Of a stretch of 7,842 nucleotides of DNA, positions 1-5,894 are shown piece after piece (the stretch's first letter is position 1; every line of letters starts with the position of its first letter). Origin of the DNA: JAYRGC01 sp041908065. GTDB taxonomy: Bacteria; Pseudomonadota; Alphaproteobacteria; UBA9219. Under the pieces are notes generated by a model that was not told where the DNA came from, searched no databases, and was given only the letters and a program-made list of their open reading frames with translations. The stretch spans positions 1 to 7,842 of the forward strand of contig JAYRGC010000043.1 of NCBI GenBank assembly GCA_041908065.1. The letters run 5' to 3'. The position numbers were made by a program, and so were the translations under genes.

Positions 1-62
1 CCAGTGCCGTTGCCCCTGTGGCTCTGGATTGCTTCGCCGCCAAGGGGCGGCTCGCAATGACG
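1..62. repeat. REP-like composite palindromic repeat, left arm cut by window edge
   Basis: The window opens on the last four bases of one arm (CCAG), then a 19-base spacer (5-23), then a complete 39-base arm (24-62) running from CTGGATTGC to GCAATGACG. The full arm can fold on itself: ATTGC pairs with GCAAT, and an inner GCCGCC/GGCGGC stem closes a four-base loop. The arm is the reverse complement of the left arm at 5763-5801 with one difference, in the loop. The spacer also matches the 5802-5820 spacer when reverse complemented (13 of 19 by eye). So this is the same composite unit as 5763-5859, inverted. Function unknown; such dispersed palindromes often sit between genes and can affect mRNA ends. 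Confidence 0.85.
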
Positions 63-113
63 GCCACTTGGACGTAGACTTAACAACGACAGTGCTTGCT
101 GCTGCGTTTGGAG

Positions 114-136
114 GCAAAATTATCCACCTGTTTTGC
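114..136. promoter_or_regulatory. Inverted repeat upstream of the globin gene, possible operator
   Basis: GCAAAA (114-119) and TTTTGC (131-136) form perfect 6-base arms around an 11-base AT-rich centre. The arm centres are 17 bases apart, unlike a tight hairpin but compatible with a dimeric regulator contacting two sites. It lies about 90 bases before the globin start codon. Six-base arms can occur by chance and no regulator is identified, so this is only a candidate. Confidence 0.2.
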
Positions 137-160
137 GTAAGAGCTGGAAAAATCGGCCGC

Positions 161-190
161 CTTGACCTCCAGCATTGCTATAGCTACCTT
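161..190 (+). promoter_or_regulatory. Weak candidate promoter for globin-chvI
   Basis: CTTGAC at 161-166 matches the usual alphaproteobacterial -35 core. With hexamer TTGACC at 162-167, a 17-base spacer leads to TACCTT at 185-190, a poor -10 matching TATAAT at only three positions. A better-looking TATAGC at 179-184 is too close to the -35 (11 bases). Position 40-70 bases before the start codon is sensible, but the -10 is weak. Confidence 0.25.
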
Positions 191-228
191 CGTGCGCAAT
201 CTTCCCATTCCGCCCAGCAAGGACTAAC

Positions 229-780
229 ATGCAGGTATTGTCAGCCGATATGGCGGCCAAGTTGCACGAGCTTAACAAGCAACGCGCAACCGAGCTGGCC
301 AAACGCATAGATCTGGAAGCCAGATTGGCTCGTTTCGAGATAAACGAACTTACCAAGAAAAACCTGCGTTCGATAATGCCGACGCTTCTCGAGGGAATGG
401 ACAAGATAACCATCCGTTTGCACGAATATCTCAACGGCTTTCCCGACAGCCACGCCATTTTGCAAAAACACGATCTAGGGCAGTTGCGCTCTCGCCAGAA
501 ACAGCATTGGCTGCAGATGTTCGCGTGCAGCTTCGATCAGGAATACGTAAACGGCTGCATGATGGTAGGTTTGGCGCATTTCCATTCCAAGGTTTCGCCG
601 CACAGCTACATCGCCGCGTATAACTTTTTCCTCATAGAGCTGCTGCGTTTTGTCGGGGAAAAGCTGCACGGACAGGAATTGGAAGTCGCCACTTCGGCCA
701 TCAGCAAAGTGGTTATGTTCGACATGTCCATGGCCCTGACCGCCTATATAATGGACGCTATGGCCTTGACCGGCCATTAA
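229..780 (+). CDS. Stand-alone sensor globin (protoglobin domain), 183 aa
   Basis: A haem-binding globin of the sensor (S) lineage, as in the N-terminal domain of globin-coupled sensors such as HemAT, but without any output domain. Residues about 30-180 carry the fold. The family block normally reading like VHVRIGLPPRWY aligns without gaps to residues 116-127, placing the proximal haem ligand at His117. KQHWLQMF (91-98) and the YIAAYNFFL segment (127-135) are also typical. No signal peptide or membrane segment, so cytoplasmic. The ATG at 229 is preceded by AAGGA (219-223). Unusual: the B10 position, Tyr in most relatives, appears to be His65 (LHEYL in place of FYdhL). The chvI gene follows 46 bases downstream on the same strand, suggesting co-transcription and a role in supplying an oxygen, NO, CO or redox signal to it. 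Domain call is confident; ligand and partner are inferred. Confidence 0.85.
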   Translation: MQVLSADMAAKLHELNKQRATELAKRIDLEARLARFEINELTKKNLRSIMPTLLEGMDKITIRLHEYLNGFPDSHAILQKHDLGQLRSRQKQHWLQMFACSFDQEYVNGCMMVGLAHFHSKVSPHSYIAAYNFFLIELLRFVGEKLHGQELEVATSAISKVVMFDMSMALTAYIMDAMALTGH

Positions 781-789
781 ACCGCCATA

Positions 790-803
790 TTTTCGAGCGA
801 AAA
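790..803. promoter_or_regulatory. Short palindrome between globin and chvI
   Basis: TTTTCG (790-795) and CGAAAA (798-803) are perfect inverted arms separated by AG. It lies between the globin stop codon and the chvI ribosome binding site (AAAGGGAGG, about 814-822). A two-base loop makes a poor RNA hairpin, so a protein-binding site is more plausible than a terminator. It may also be chance. Confidence 0.2.
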
Positions 804-826
804 ACTAGGCTGAAAGGGAGGGCGAA

Positions 827-1534
827 ATGCCGCAAACCATCGCCTTGGTCGACGACGACCGCAACATATTGACTTCCGTCAGCATCGCTTTGGAGGCGGA
901 GGGCTTTTCCATAGTGACTTACGGCGATGGCGAAGACGCTTTGCGCGGAATAGTCCAGCGTCCTGCGGACTTGGCGGTTTTGGACATAAAGATGCCGCGC
1001 CTGAACGGGATGGAGCTGTTGCAGCGGTTGCGGCAGAATCCGGCCACGTCCTCCATGCCCATCGTCATGCTGACTTCCAAGGACACCGAATTGGACGAGA
1101 TAACCGGCCTCAGCATGGGCGCGGACGACTATATCACCAAGCCGTTTTCCCAGAAGCTGCTGCTGGAGCGCATTCGCGCCATCTTGCGCCGCGACCAATC
1201 CAGAAAGACTCCGGCCGCGGAATCCGACGCCGCCAATATAATGGTTCGCGGCCTGTTATCGTTGGACGAAGCGCGCCATTTATGCACGTGGAAGGGCAAA
1301 CCAGTGGATTTGACCGTGACGGAGTTCCTGCTGGTCAAGACGTTAGCGCAACGGGTGGGGCACGTGAAAAGCCGCGATCAGCTTATGGACGCGGCCTATG
1401 GAGAATCCATTTACGTTGACGACCGCACCATCGACAGCCACATCAAAAGGCTGCGGAAAAAGTTCCGCTCCGTGGATCCGGAATTTTCCCAGATAGAGAC
1501 CTTGTACGGCATCGGTTACAAGTACAAGGAGTAA
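827..1534 (+). CDS. chvI: ChvI-type response regulator (OmpR/PhoB family), 235 aa
   Basis: A two-component transcription factor: phosphorylation of the receiver domain (about 4-122) controls DNA binding by the C-terminal winged helix (about 138-235). Visible receiver residues are the acidic pocket Asp9-Asp11, phospho-acceptor Asp53 in VLDIKMP, Thr83 and Lys105 in TKPF. The recognition helix is RTIDSHIKRLRKKF (200-213), followed by the wing LYGIGYKY. Stretches such as IALVDDDRNILTSVSIALEA, LTVTEFL and YVDDRTIDSHIKRLRKKF match ChvI of rhizobia and relatives almost word for word, so the symbol is well supported. In those bacteria ChvG-ChvI responds to acid and envelope conditions and controls surface polysaccharide, motility and host-association genes. 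A strong ribosome binding site (GGGAGG) precedes the ATG. Odd here: the kinase gene chvG, usually next, is absent; a sensor globin precedes and dapA faces it. Confidence 0.93.
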   Translation: MPQTIALVDDDRNILTSVSIALEAEGFSIVTYGDGEDALRGIVQRPADLAVLDIKMPRLNGMELLQRLRQNPATSSMPIVMLTSKDTELDEITGLSMGADDYITKPFSQKLLLERIRAILRRDQSRKTPAAESDAANIMVRGLLSLDEARHLCTWKGKPVDLTVTEFLLVKTLAQRVGHVKSRDQLMDAAYGESIYVDDRTIDSHIKRLRKKFRSVDPEFSQIETLYGIGYKYKE

Positions 1535-1546
1535 TACCAGCGGCCA

Positions 1547-2476
1547 TCATGCGGTCTTGGCCTTTTGCGGGGACGAAGAAGGAGACTTTGTTTCATCCAA
1601 AACCGCGCTTACCAAAGCCTCCTTGACCAGCTTTTCGGCGTGCTTGGAGGCCGGAACCATCGGCAGCCGCAGTTCGTTGGCGCATTTACCCATTATAGAC
1701 GCGGCGTATTTCACCGGAGCCGGAGAGGTTTCGACGAACAACGCCTCCGCCAGCGGGGCGAGCTGGGCGTTTATCCGTTGCGCCGTGGCCACTTCTCCGT
1801 TTTTCCACGCGTCGTGCATGGCGGCGCAAAGAGCTGGCGCGACGTTGGAAACGACCGATATGCAGCCCGCGCCGCCTTGCGCCAAAAAGGCCAGAACGGT
1901 GTCGTCGTTGCCGGAAAGCTGCACGAATTTATCGCCGCACAACCGGCGGGTCTTCAAAGGACGTTGCAGATCCCCCGTCGCGTCCTTGACGCCGATAATG
2001 CGCGGCAGCTCGGCCAGCCGCGCCATGGTTTCCGCGCCCATGTTGATGACCGAACGCCCGGGGATATTGTAGATAATCACCGGAAGCCCGCAGCGATCGT
2101 TGATGGTCTTGTAATGCTGATAAAGGCCTTCTTGGGTCGGTTTATTGTAATAGGGCGTAACATGCAGGGCGGCATGCGCGCCCGCCTTGGCCACTATGCC
2201 GGTGAGGTGGACGGCGTGTTCGGTGGAATTGGATCCGCATCCGGCGATCACCGGAACCTTTCCTCCTGACGCTTCGACGCACAAGCGCACCAAACGGTCG
2301 TACTCGGCTTCGGATAATGTGGGAGACTCGCCGGTCGTCCCGCAAGGAACTAGGCCGTCGGTTCCCTCCTCGACTTGCCAGCGCACAAGTTCCTGAAATG
2401 CTTTTTCGTCTACGCGCCCGTCCTTGAAAGGCGTTATCAGGGCGGTGATAGAGCCGTGAATATTGCTTGCGTCCAT
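1547..2476 (-). CDS. dapA: 4-hydroxy-tetrahydrodipicolinate synthase
   Basis: Condenses pyruvate with aspartate semialdehyde, the first committed step to diaminopimelate and lysine, in the cytosol. The 309-residue protein is a complete TIM-barrel aldolase. Relative to E. coli DapA (numbers shifted by three) it keeps Lys164 for the Schiff base (GVKDATG), Thr47-Thr48 in GTTGE, Tyr136 and Arg141 in YNIPGR, and Tyr109-Tyr110 in TPYYNKPTQEG. Several lysine-feedback contacts differ: E. coli His53, His56 and Glu84 correspond to Glu56, Tyr59 and His87, while Asn83 and Tyr109 are kept. The last 15 or so residues are a Ser/Pro/Lys tail beyond the usual end. A GAGGAGA ribosome binding site lies just before the start. 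It is the third gene of a leftward unit, 25 bases after the TPR-glycosyltransferase, and its stop is only 12 bases from the convergent chvI stop. Confidence 0.96.
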   Translation of the reverse strand: MDASNIHGSITALITPFKDGRVDEKAFQELVRWQVEEGTDGLVPCGTTGESPTLSEAEYDRLVRLCVEASGGKVPVIAGCGSNSTEHAVHLTGIVAKAGAHAALHVTPYYNKPTQEGLYQHYKTINDRCGLPVIIYNIPGRSVINMGAETMARLAELPRIIGVKDATGDLQRPLKTRRLCGDKFVQLSGNDDTVLAFLAQGGAGCISVVSNVAPALCAAMHDAWKNGEVATAQRINAQLAPLAEALFVETSPAPVKYAASIMGKCANELRLPMVPASKHAEKLVKEALVSAVLDETKSPSSSPQKAKTA

Positions 2477-2501
2477 GACTTGTCTCCTCTCCGATTATTT
2501 A

Positions 2502-4127
2502 TCAGGAAATAATTTCACCTAAATCTAACGCGGACGGATGGCGGCGAAAAGGGGCATTTTCGTGCTTTTTGGGTATTAAGGTGGCGGTGTCGCCGCGAAC
2601 CAAACGGGCGAGATCCCCCATGATCCTATCCATAACCCCGCGCCAATCTTGCGGACGCTCTTGACGGAACAGGCGCAGCGACGGATACCACGCGCTGTCC
2701 TCCCTCCCGTACAGCCATCTCCAATCGGGATCGAACGCGGTCGGCATCCACACAGGTTTCCCCATGTTGGCGGCCAGATGGGCTATCGAGGAATCGATGG
2801 AAATTACGAGATCCAATTCGGATATGGCCGCCGCAGTGTCGGCGAAATCGTTGAACAGGGAACCGAAATCCGGCACTCCGGCGGGCGGAGGGTTGGCGTT
2901 TTTCTCCAGCGAGACGATGTTTTCTTGGTAATTCGACAACAGCGCGGCGATGTCGGACATGGCCAAGGAACGGTTGCGATCGTTGGGATGCGCCGGATTT
3001 CCCGCCCGCGCCAAACCGATTTTCGGCCAGCGCAGTTTTTGAACTTTGGCCTTCCATACCGCTCGATCGGCGTCGCTGACGGCCACCGGCCACGGCGGAG
3101 GAACAGCGTCGAGAGTAGTTCGCATCATCCTCGCCATGCTCATCAACGGCAGATGCGCGTCGGCGGCGGGCGGCGGCACGTCGGGGCGGGTGAACTCGAT
3201 GTCCGGCAAACTGGCGTGCGCCAGCCTCAGCAGCGGGCGAGGAACCTGCACCGTCAGCCTGTCGACGTGTCGACGGGCGATTGAGGCGTAGCGCAGGAAA
3301 TGCACCGCGTCGCCGAAGCCCTGTTCAGCGTGCAATATCAGATGGTTTACCCGTTCTCCCCGCCACAACGGCAGATGGGCGAAGCGTTTGGAATCGTAGG
3401 GGCGGGATTCCCACAAGGGAAAGCCGTTCTCCCAGTCGCCCATCACCAAATGGGCGGCGGACTCCCATGTGCGGGCGTCGATGTAATCTGGCTGGATGGA
3501 GTAGGCGCGGCGAAAGTGAGGCAAGGCGTTTTCGGGATAGCCTGCGGCGCGCAGTATCATGCCGAGCGTCATATGGGCGTAGGCCGCCTCCGGATCCTTC
3601 TTCAAGGCGGCGGTCGCCACGCGGTAGGCTTGCGGCAAATCGCCGTTTTCGAACAAGGCTACGGCGTGGTTGACGGACACTCGCTGATCCTCGGGAGCGA
3701 TGCTCGCGGCTTTCGCGCTAAGCTCCACCGCCAATTCCCGATCGCCGTTTTCCCGCGCCAAGTATCCGGCGGTATCGAGGGCCTCCGGCATGTCGGGGGC
3801 CTTGGCCAGAGCGGCGGCGGCCGAGGCTCCAGCTTCCTGCAAGCGGTTCATCTGGCGCAAAACCACGGCGCGGTTGATCATCGCCTGCGCCATGTCGGGG
3901 GCGATTTCCAAAGCCGCGTCCATCAGTTGCAACGCCAATTCCAGCTTTCCGGCGGCGCGGGCTATAAGCCCCAGCATCATGAAGGCGTGGGGTTCGTTAT
4001 GTCCGCTCCGCAATATCGCGCGATATTCCGCCGCCGCTTCCTGCATCCGGTTGGATCGGAACTTGGCGTCGGCGGAATCCAAAGCGGCTTTCACCGAATT
4101 CGTATCCATCTTGGGCACTGCGGTCAT
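2502..4127 (-). CDS. TPR repeat protein with glycosyltransferase domain (GT9/GT41-like), 541 aa
   Basis: Probably transfers a sugar to a protein or surface glycan. Residues about 15-220 are helical TPR units, with recurring A..L..AP and G....A...Y patterns. The C-terminal half resembles the B-type fold of heptosyltransferase-like TPR enzymes: HAEQGFGDAVHFLRYA (266-281), AGNPAHPNDRNRSL (375-388), DLVISIDSSIAHLA (439-452) and FDPDWRWL (465-472). No signal peptide or membrane segment. I chose the ATG at 4125-4127 because it overlaps the upstream stop as ATGA, the usual sign of translational coupling. An ATG eight codons earlier (4151) would lie within the previous gene, and one six codons later (4109) is also possible; none has a strong ribosome binding site. 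dapA follows after 25 bases. Donor sugar and acceptor cannot be read from the sequence. The coupling suggests it works with the methyltransferase-like protein. Confidence 0.85.
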   Translation of the reverse strand: MTAVPKMDTNSVKAALDSADAKFRSNRMQEAAAEYRAILRSGHNEPHAFMMLGLIARAAGKLELALQLMDAALEIAPDMAQAMINRAVVLRQMNRLQEAGASAAAALAKAPDMPEALDTAGYLARENGDRELAVELSAKAASIAPEDQRVSVNHAVALFENGDLPQAYRVATAALKKDPEAAYAHMTLGMILRAAGYPENALPHFRRAYSIQPDYIDARTWESAAHLVMGDWENGFPLWESRPYDSKRFAHLPLWRGERVNHLILHAEQGFGDAVHFLRYASIARRHVDRLTVQVPRPLLRLAHASLPDIEFTRPDVPPPAADAHLPLMSMARMMRTTLDAVPPPWPVAVSDADRAVWKAKVQKLRWPKIGLARAGNPAHPNDRNRSLAMSDIAALLSNYQENIVSLEKNANPPPAGVPDFGSLFNDFADTAAAISELDLVISIDSSIAHLAANMGKPVWMPTAFDPDWRWLYGREDSAWYPSLRLFRQERPQDWRGVMDRIMGDLARLVRGDTATLIPKKHENAPFRRHPSALDLGEIIS

Positions 4128-5632
4128 GCCGCGATCAGCCCGTACGCGCACCAGCGCATCATCGAGTTTCCAACCGTCTCCTTTATCATGTTGACGGCTA
4201 TTTCCTCGTTGGGTTCGGCGGCGTCGATTATCTGCGAGCAGAGGGAGGGATCTTCGGACAGCCTAATTAATTCCGGCAATAGTTTGGACGGAGAATCCGC
4301 CATCCCGCCGCGATTTAACGCCTGCATCACCAAAGCCTCCCGCGCCGAAACCGAAACGCCGCTGCCGACCACCGAAGAAGCCAGCACCACTCGCGGGCTT
4401 TCTATCGGCTCGTCGTTCAAATATCCGTTGAACTTTTCGCTCCAGCGCGGCTGGGATATGTCCCCGCTCTTGCCCGGATAGCTGCTTCGCATCGGACGAA
4501 CGACGCCGCCCGCCACCAGTATTTGCATGGCGGCCACGGCATCTTGCGGCTCCACGCCCTTGCCGCTTTCGTGTTCCAAATAGTCGCCGATATTGATGGG
4601 CATCATCTCCATCAGCGACAGCATTTCCTTGAACGGGCTAAGGGTTATGTCGATGGTTTTCCCCGCGCCGCAGATCTCCGACGGAATCTGGTTAAGCGGC
4701 GCGGTCGTGCCGTAGGTAAAGCCCCCGAACAACGAGGCGAGATCCTCGGTTCTCTCGGCGGGCAAGCGGCACCAAACGTCGTTGCGAACCACGCGCTGCA
4801 TCGCGAAGTCCTTGATAGGCTCGTACATCAGGTGTTCGCGGCAGTTTTGCAGCACGGCGTGGGCGGACGGCGGCGTCGCCAGCTCCATGTAATTGGCTCC
4901 GACGCAAGCGTCTCCGGCGAAGGCGAAGCCGCGCGGCAACAATCCCTCCATCGTGGCGAACGTCCCCGAGAAAGCGGTTCCTCCGGCGTCGTAGCAGCCG
5001 AAGAACTCGTCCGGCGCGTTGCCCGCCATAGCGCGTTCCAGCTCTACCGCGGCGTCGGGATTGCCTTCGAAAAACGCCGGACTGAGGTTCTTTATGTCGG
5101 CCAGGAATTCCATGGACTGCGGCACGTCCATTTCCGGCGAAAACTCGGAGATCAGGAATTTCAGTATGTCGGAAACGCCTCGATAGGCGCGGTAGCGATA
5201 GGCCAACAAGCCGTTGGGGCGCAGTTTTTTGGCCGCCAGATCGAACAGCCCCGCCCTTTCCTCATCCTGTTGGGGCGAGGACTGCGAAAACATGTCGCAC
5301 ACCAGATAGTCCAGCATCGGCAGGCCGGAGGAAGATCCTTCGGCGGCGGCGGCGAGCTGGGCGTTCTTTCCCGACAAAAAGCTGACGTTTTTTACCCCTC
5401 TCGATGCGGCCAGCCTTGCCGCGCCTTCGGCGGTCGATGGGTCGTTGACGATGCCGAAAAATTGCCCTTCGGGATTGCTGGCGGCCAGACAGATCAGGTT
5501 CGGCAAATCGGAGCACCCCGCGACGGCGTAGGTAAATCCCGTGCCCGGATTGCGCGGCCGCGCGCCGCGCAACGCCGCGACATAGCTGAGATTTACGGGG
5601 CTGAAATCGGCGAGGGAATCTTGATGCGTCAT
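4124..5632 (-). CDS. Methyltransferase/regulatory-domain family protein with degenerate SAM motifs, 502 aa
   Basis: Overall order matches proteins with a class I methyltransferase domain followed by a methyltransferase regulatory domain. The N-terminus SPVNLSYVAALRGA (11-24) and NPEGQFFG (53-60) are family hallmarks. The central part (about 205-290) ends in the typical QRVVRNDVWCR, and a helical C-terminal region follows. The SAM pocket is abnormal. Where relatives read DLGCGQG, this protein has VAGCSDL (36-42), losing the glycine loop. The acidic residue after strand 2 (G-V-D) is replaced (G-I-V, 60-62). It may therefore be a non-catalytic or re-purposed member. Start: an in-frame ATG at 5758 would give 544 aa, but the extra 42 residues look non-coding. 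The ATG at 5632 has GGAG 10 bases upstream and lies just after a plausible promoter. Its stop overlaps the start of the TPR-glycosyltransferase, so the two are likely made together. Confidence 0.78.
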   Translation of the reverse strand: MTHQDSLADFSPVNLSYVAALRGARPRNPGTGFTYAVAGCSDLPNLICLAASNPEGQFFGIVNDPSTAEGAARLAASRGVKNVSFLSGKNAQLAAAAEGSSSGLPMLDYLVCDMFSQSSPQQDEERAGLFDLAAKKLRPNGLLAYRYRAYRGVSDILKFLISEFSPEMDVPQSMEFLADIKNLSPAFFEGNPDAAVELERAMAGNAPDEFFGCYDAGGTAFSGTFATMEGLLPRGFAFAGDACVGANYMELATPPSAHAVLQNCREHLMYEPIKDFAMQRVVRNDVWCRLPAERTEDLASLFGGFTYGTTAPLNQIPSEICGAGKTIDITLSPFKEMLSLMEMMPINIGDYLEHESGKGVEPQDAVAAMQILVAGGVVRPMRSSYPGKSGDISQPRWSEKFNGYLNDEPIESPRVVLASSVVGSGVSVSAREALVMQALNRGGMADSPSKLLPELIRLSEDPSLCSQIIDAAEPNEEIAVNMIKETVGNSMMRWCAYGLIAA

Positions 5633-5666
5633 GGGGGGAATTCTCCGGAGGAATGGACAGAGCCGC

Positions 5667-5695
5667 AGGATACCCCCCGACCGACAGCCTGTCAC
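5667..5695 (-). promoter_or_regulatory. Candidate promoter of the leftward three-gene unit
   Basis: On the minus strand, GTGACA (5690-5695) as -35 and TATCCT (5667-5672) as -10 are separated by exactly 17 bases. Transcription would start near 5660, leaving roughly 28 bases of leader before the ATG at 5632 and excluding the longer start at 5758. The -35 overlaps a perfect 11-base inverted repeat, GACAG-C-CTGTC (5683-5693), a possible operator. The spacer contains a six-base G run. No promoter assay is implied. Confidence 0.45.
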
Positions 5696-5762
5696 GACTA
5701 AATGTGCGACGCGACAGGGCGAGTCATTTGGATTTTGGCGTAATTGCGCCCCCCCCACTCAC

Positions 5763-5859
5763 CGTCATTGCGAGCCGCCTCTTGGCGGCGAAGCAATCCA
5801 GTGCCACAAGCGCAACCACTCTGGATTGCTTCGCGGCCAAGAGGCCGCTCGCAATGACG
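5763..5859. repeat. Complete REP-like composite palindromic repeat (two inverted 39-base arms)
   Basis: The left arm (5763-5801) starts CGTCATTGCGAGC and ends GAAGCAATCCAG. The right arm (5821-5859) is its inverted copy, with a 19-base spacer between. Each arm also folds alone: ATTGC pairs with GCAAT, then an inner 6-bp stem closes on TCTT (AAGA in the right arm). The inner stem is GCCGCC/GGCGGC in the left arm and GCGGCC/GGCCGC in the right arm read in the same sense; the two differences compensate and keep pairing perfect. It starts 35 bases past the stop of the leftward fibre gene and lies upstream of the methyltransferase-like gene, so it may stabilise or end the fibre transcript. An inverted second copy lies at 1-62. 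It resembles the REP-like repeats with CGTCATTGCGAGC ends common in bacterial genomes. Confidence 0.9.
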
Positions 5860-5894
5860 TTGACTGCGGTACATTCGATCGGGCTCAGCGACCG

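Noticed and set aside
120..128. Single DnaA-box-like TTATCCACC
   Set aside because: One near match without a cluster or an AT-rich unwinding region gives no support for an origin.
29..310. Plus-strand open frame starting in the left repeat
   Set aside because: It begins inside the palindromic repeat, overlaps the globin gene out of frame and shows no family features.
1542..1566. Possible terminator after chvI: GGCCA, 11-base loop, TGGCC, then TTTT
   Set aside because: A five-base stem with a long loop, inside the end of dapA, is too weak to call; only 12 bases separate the convergent stop codons.
2649..5701. Long plus-strand open frames (for example 2649-3284, 3300-4481, 4523-5701) opposite the glycosyltransferase and methyltransferase-like genes
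   Set aside because: They are antisense to well-supported genes, have no recognisable domains, are rich in Arg, Gly and His as expected for complementary GC-biased codons, and lack convincing start signals.
5633..5758. N-terminal extension of the methyltransferase-like protein to the ATG at 5758
   Set aside because: The 42 extra residues look non-coding and span a C8 run and the likely promoter; family similarity begins just after the ATG at 5632, which has a GGAG upstream.
5763..5859. CRISPR array or transposon ends
   Set aside because: There are only two inverted arms with one spacer, no direct repeat series, no transposase gene, and no clear target-site duplication; a REP-like composite fits better.
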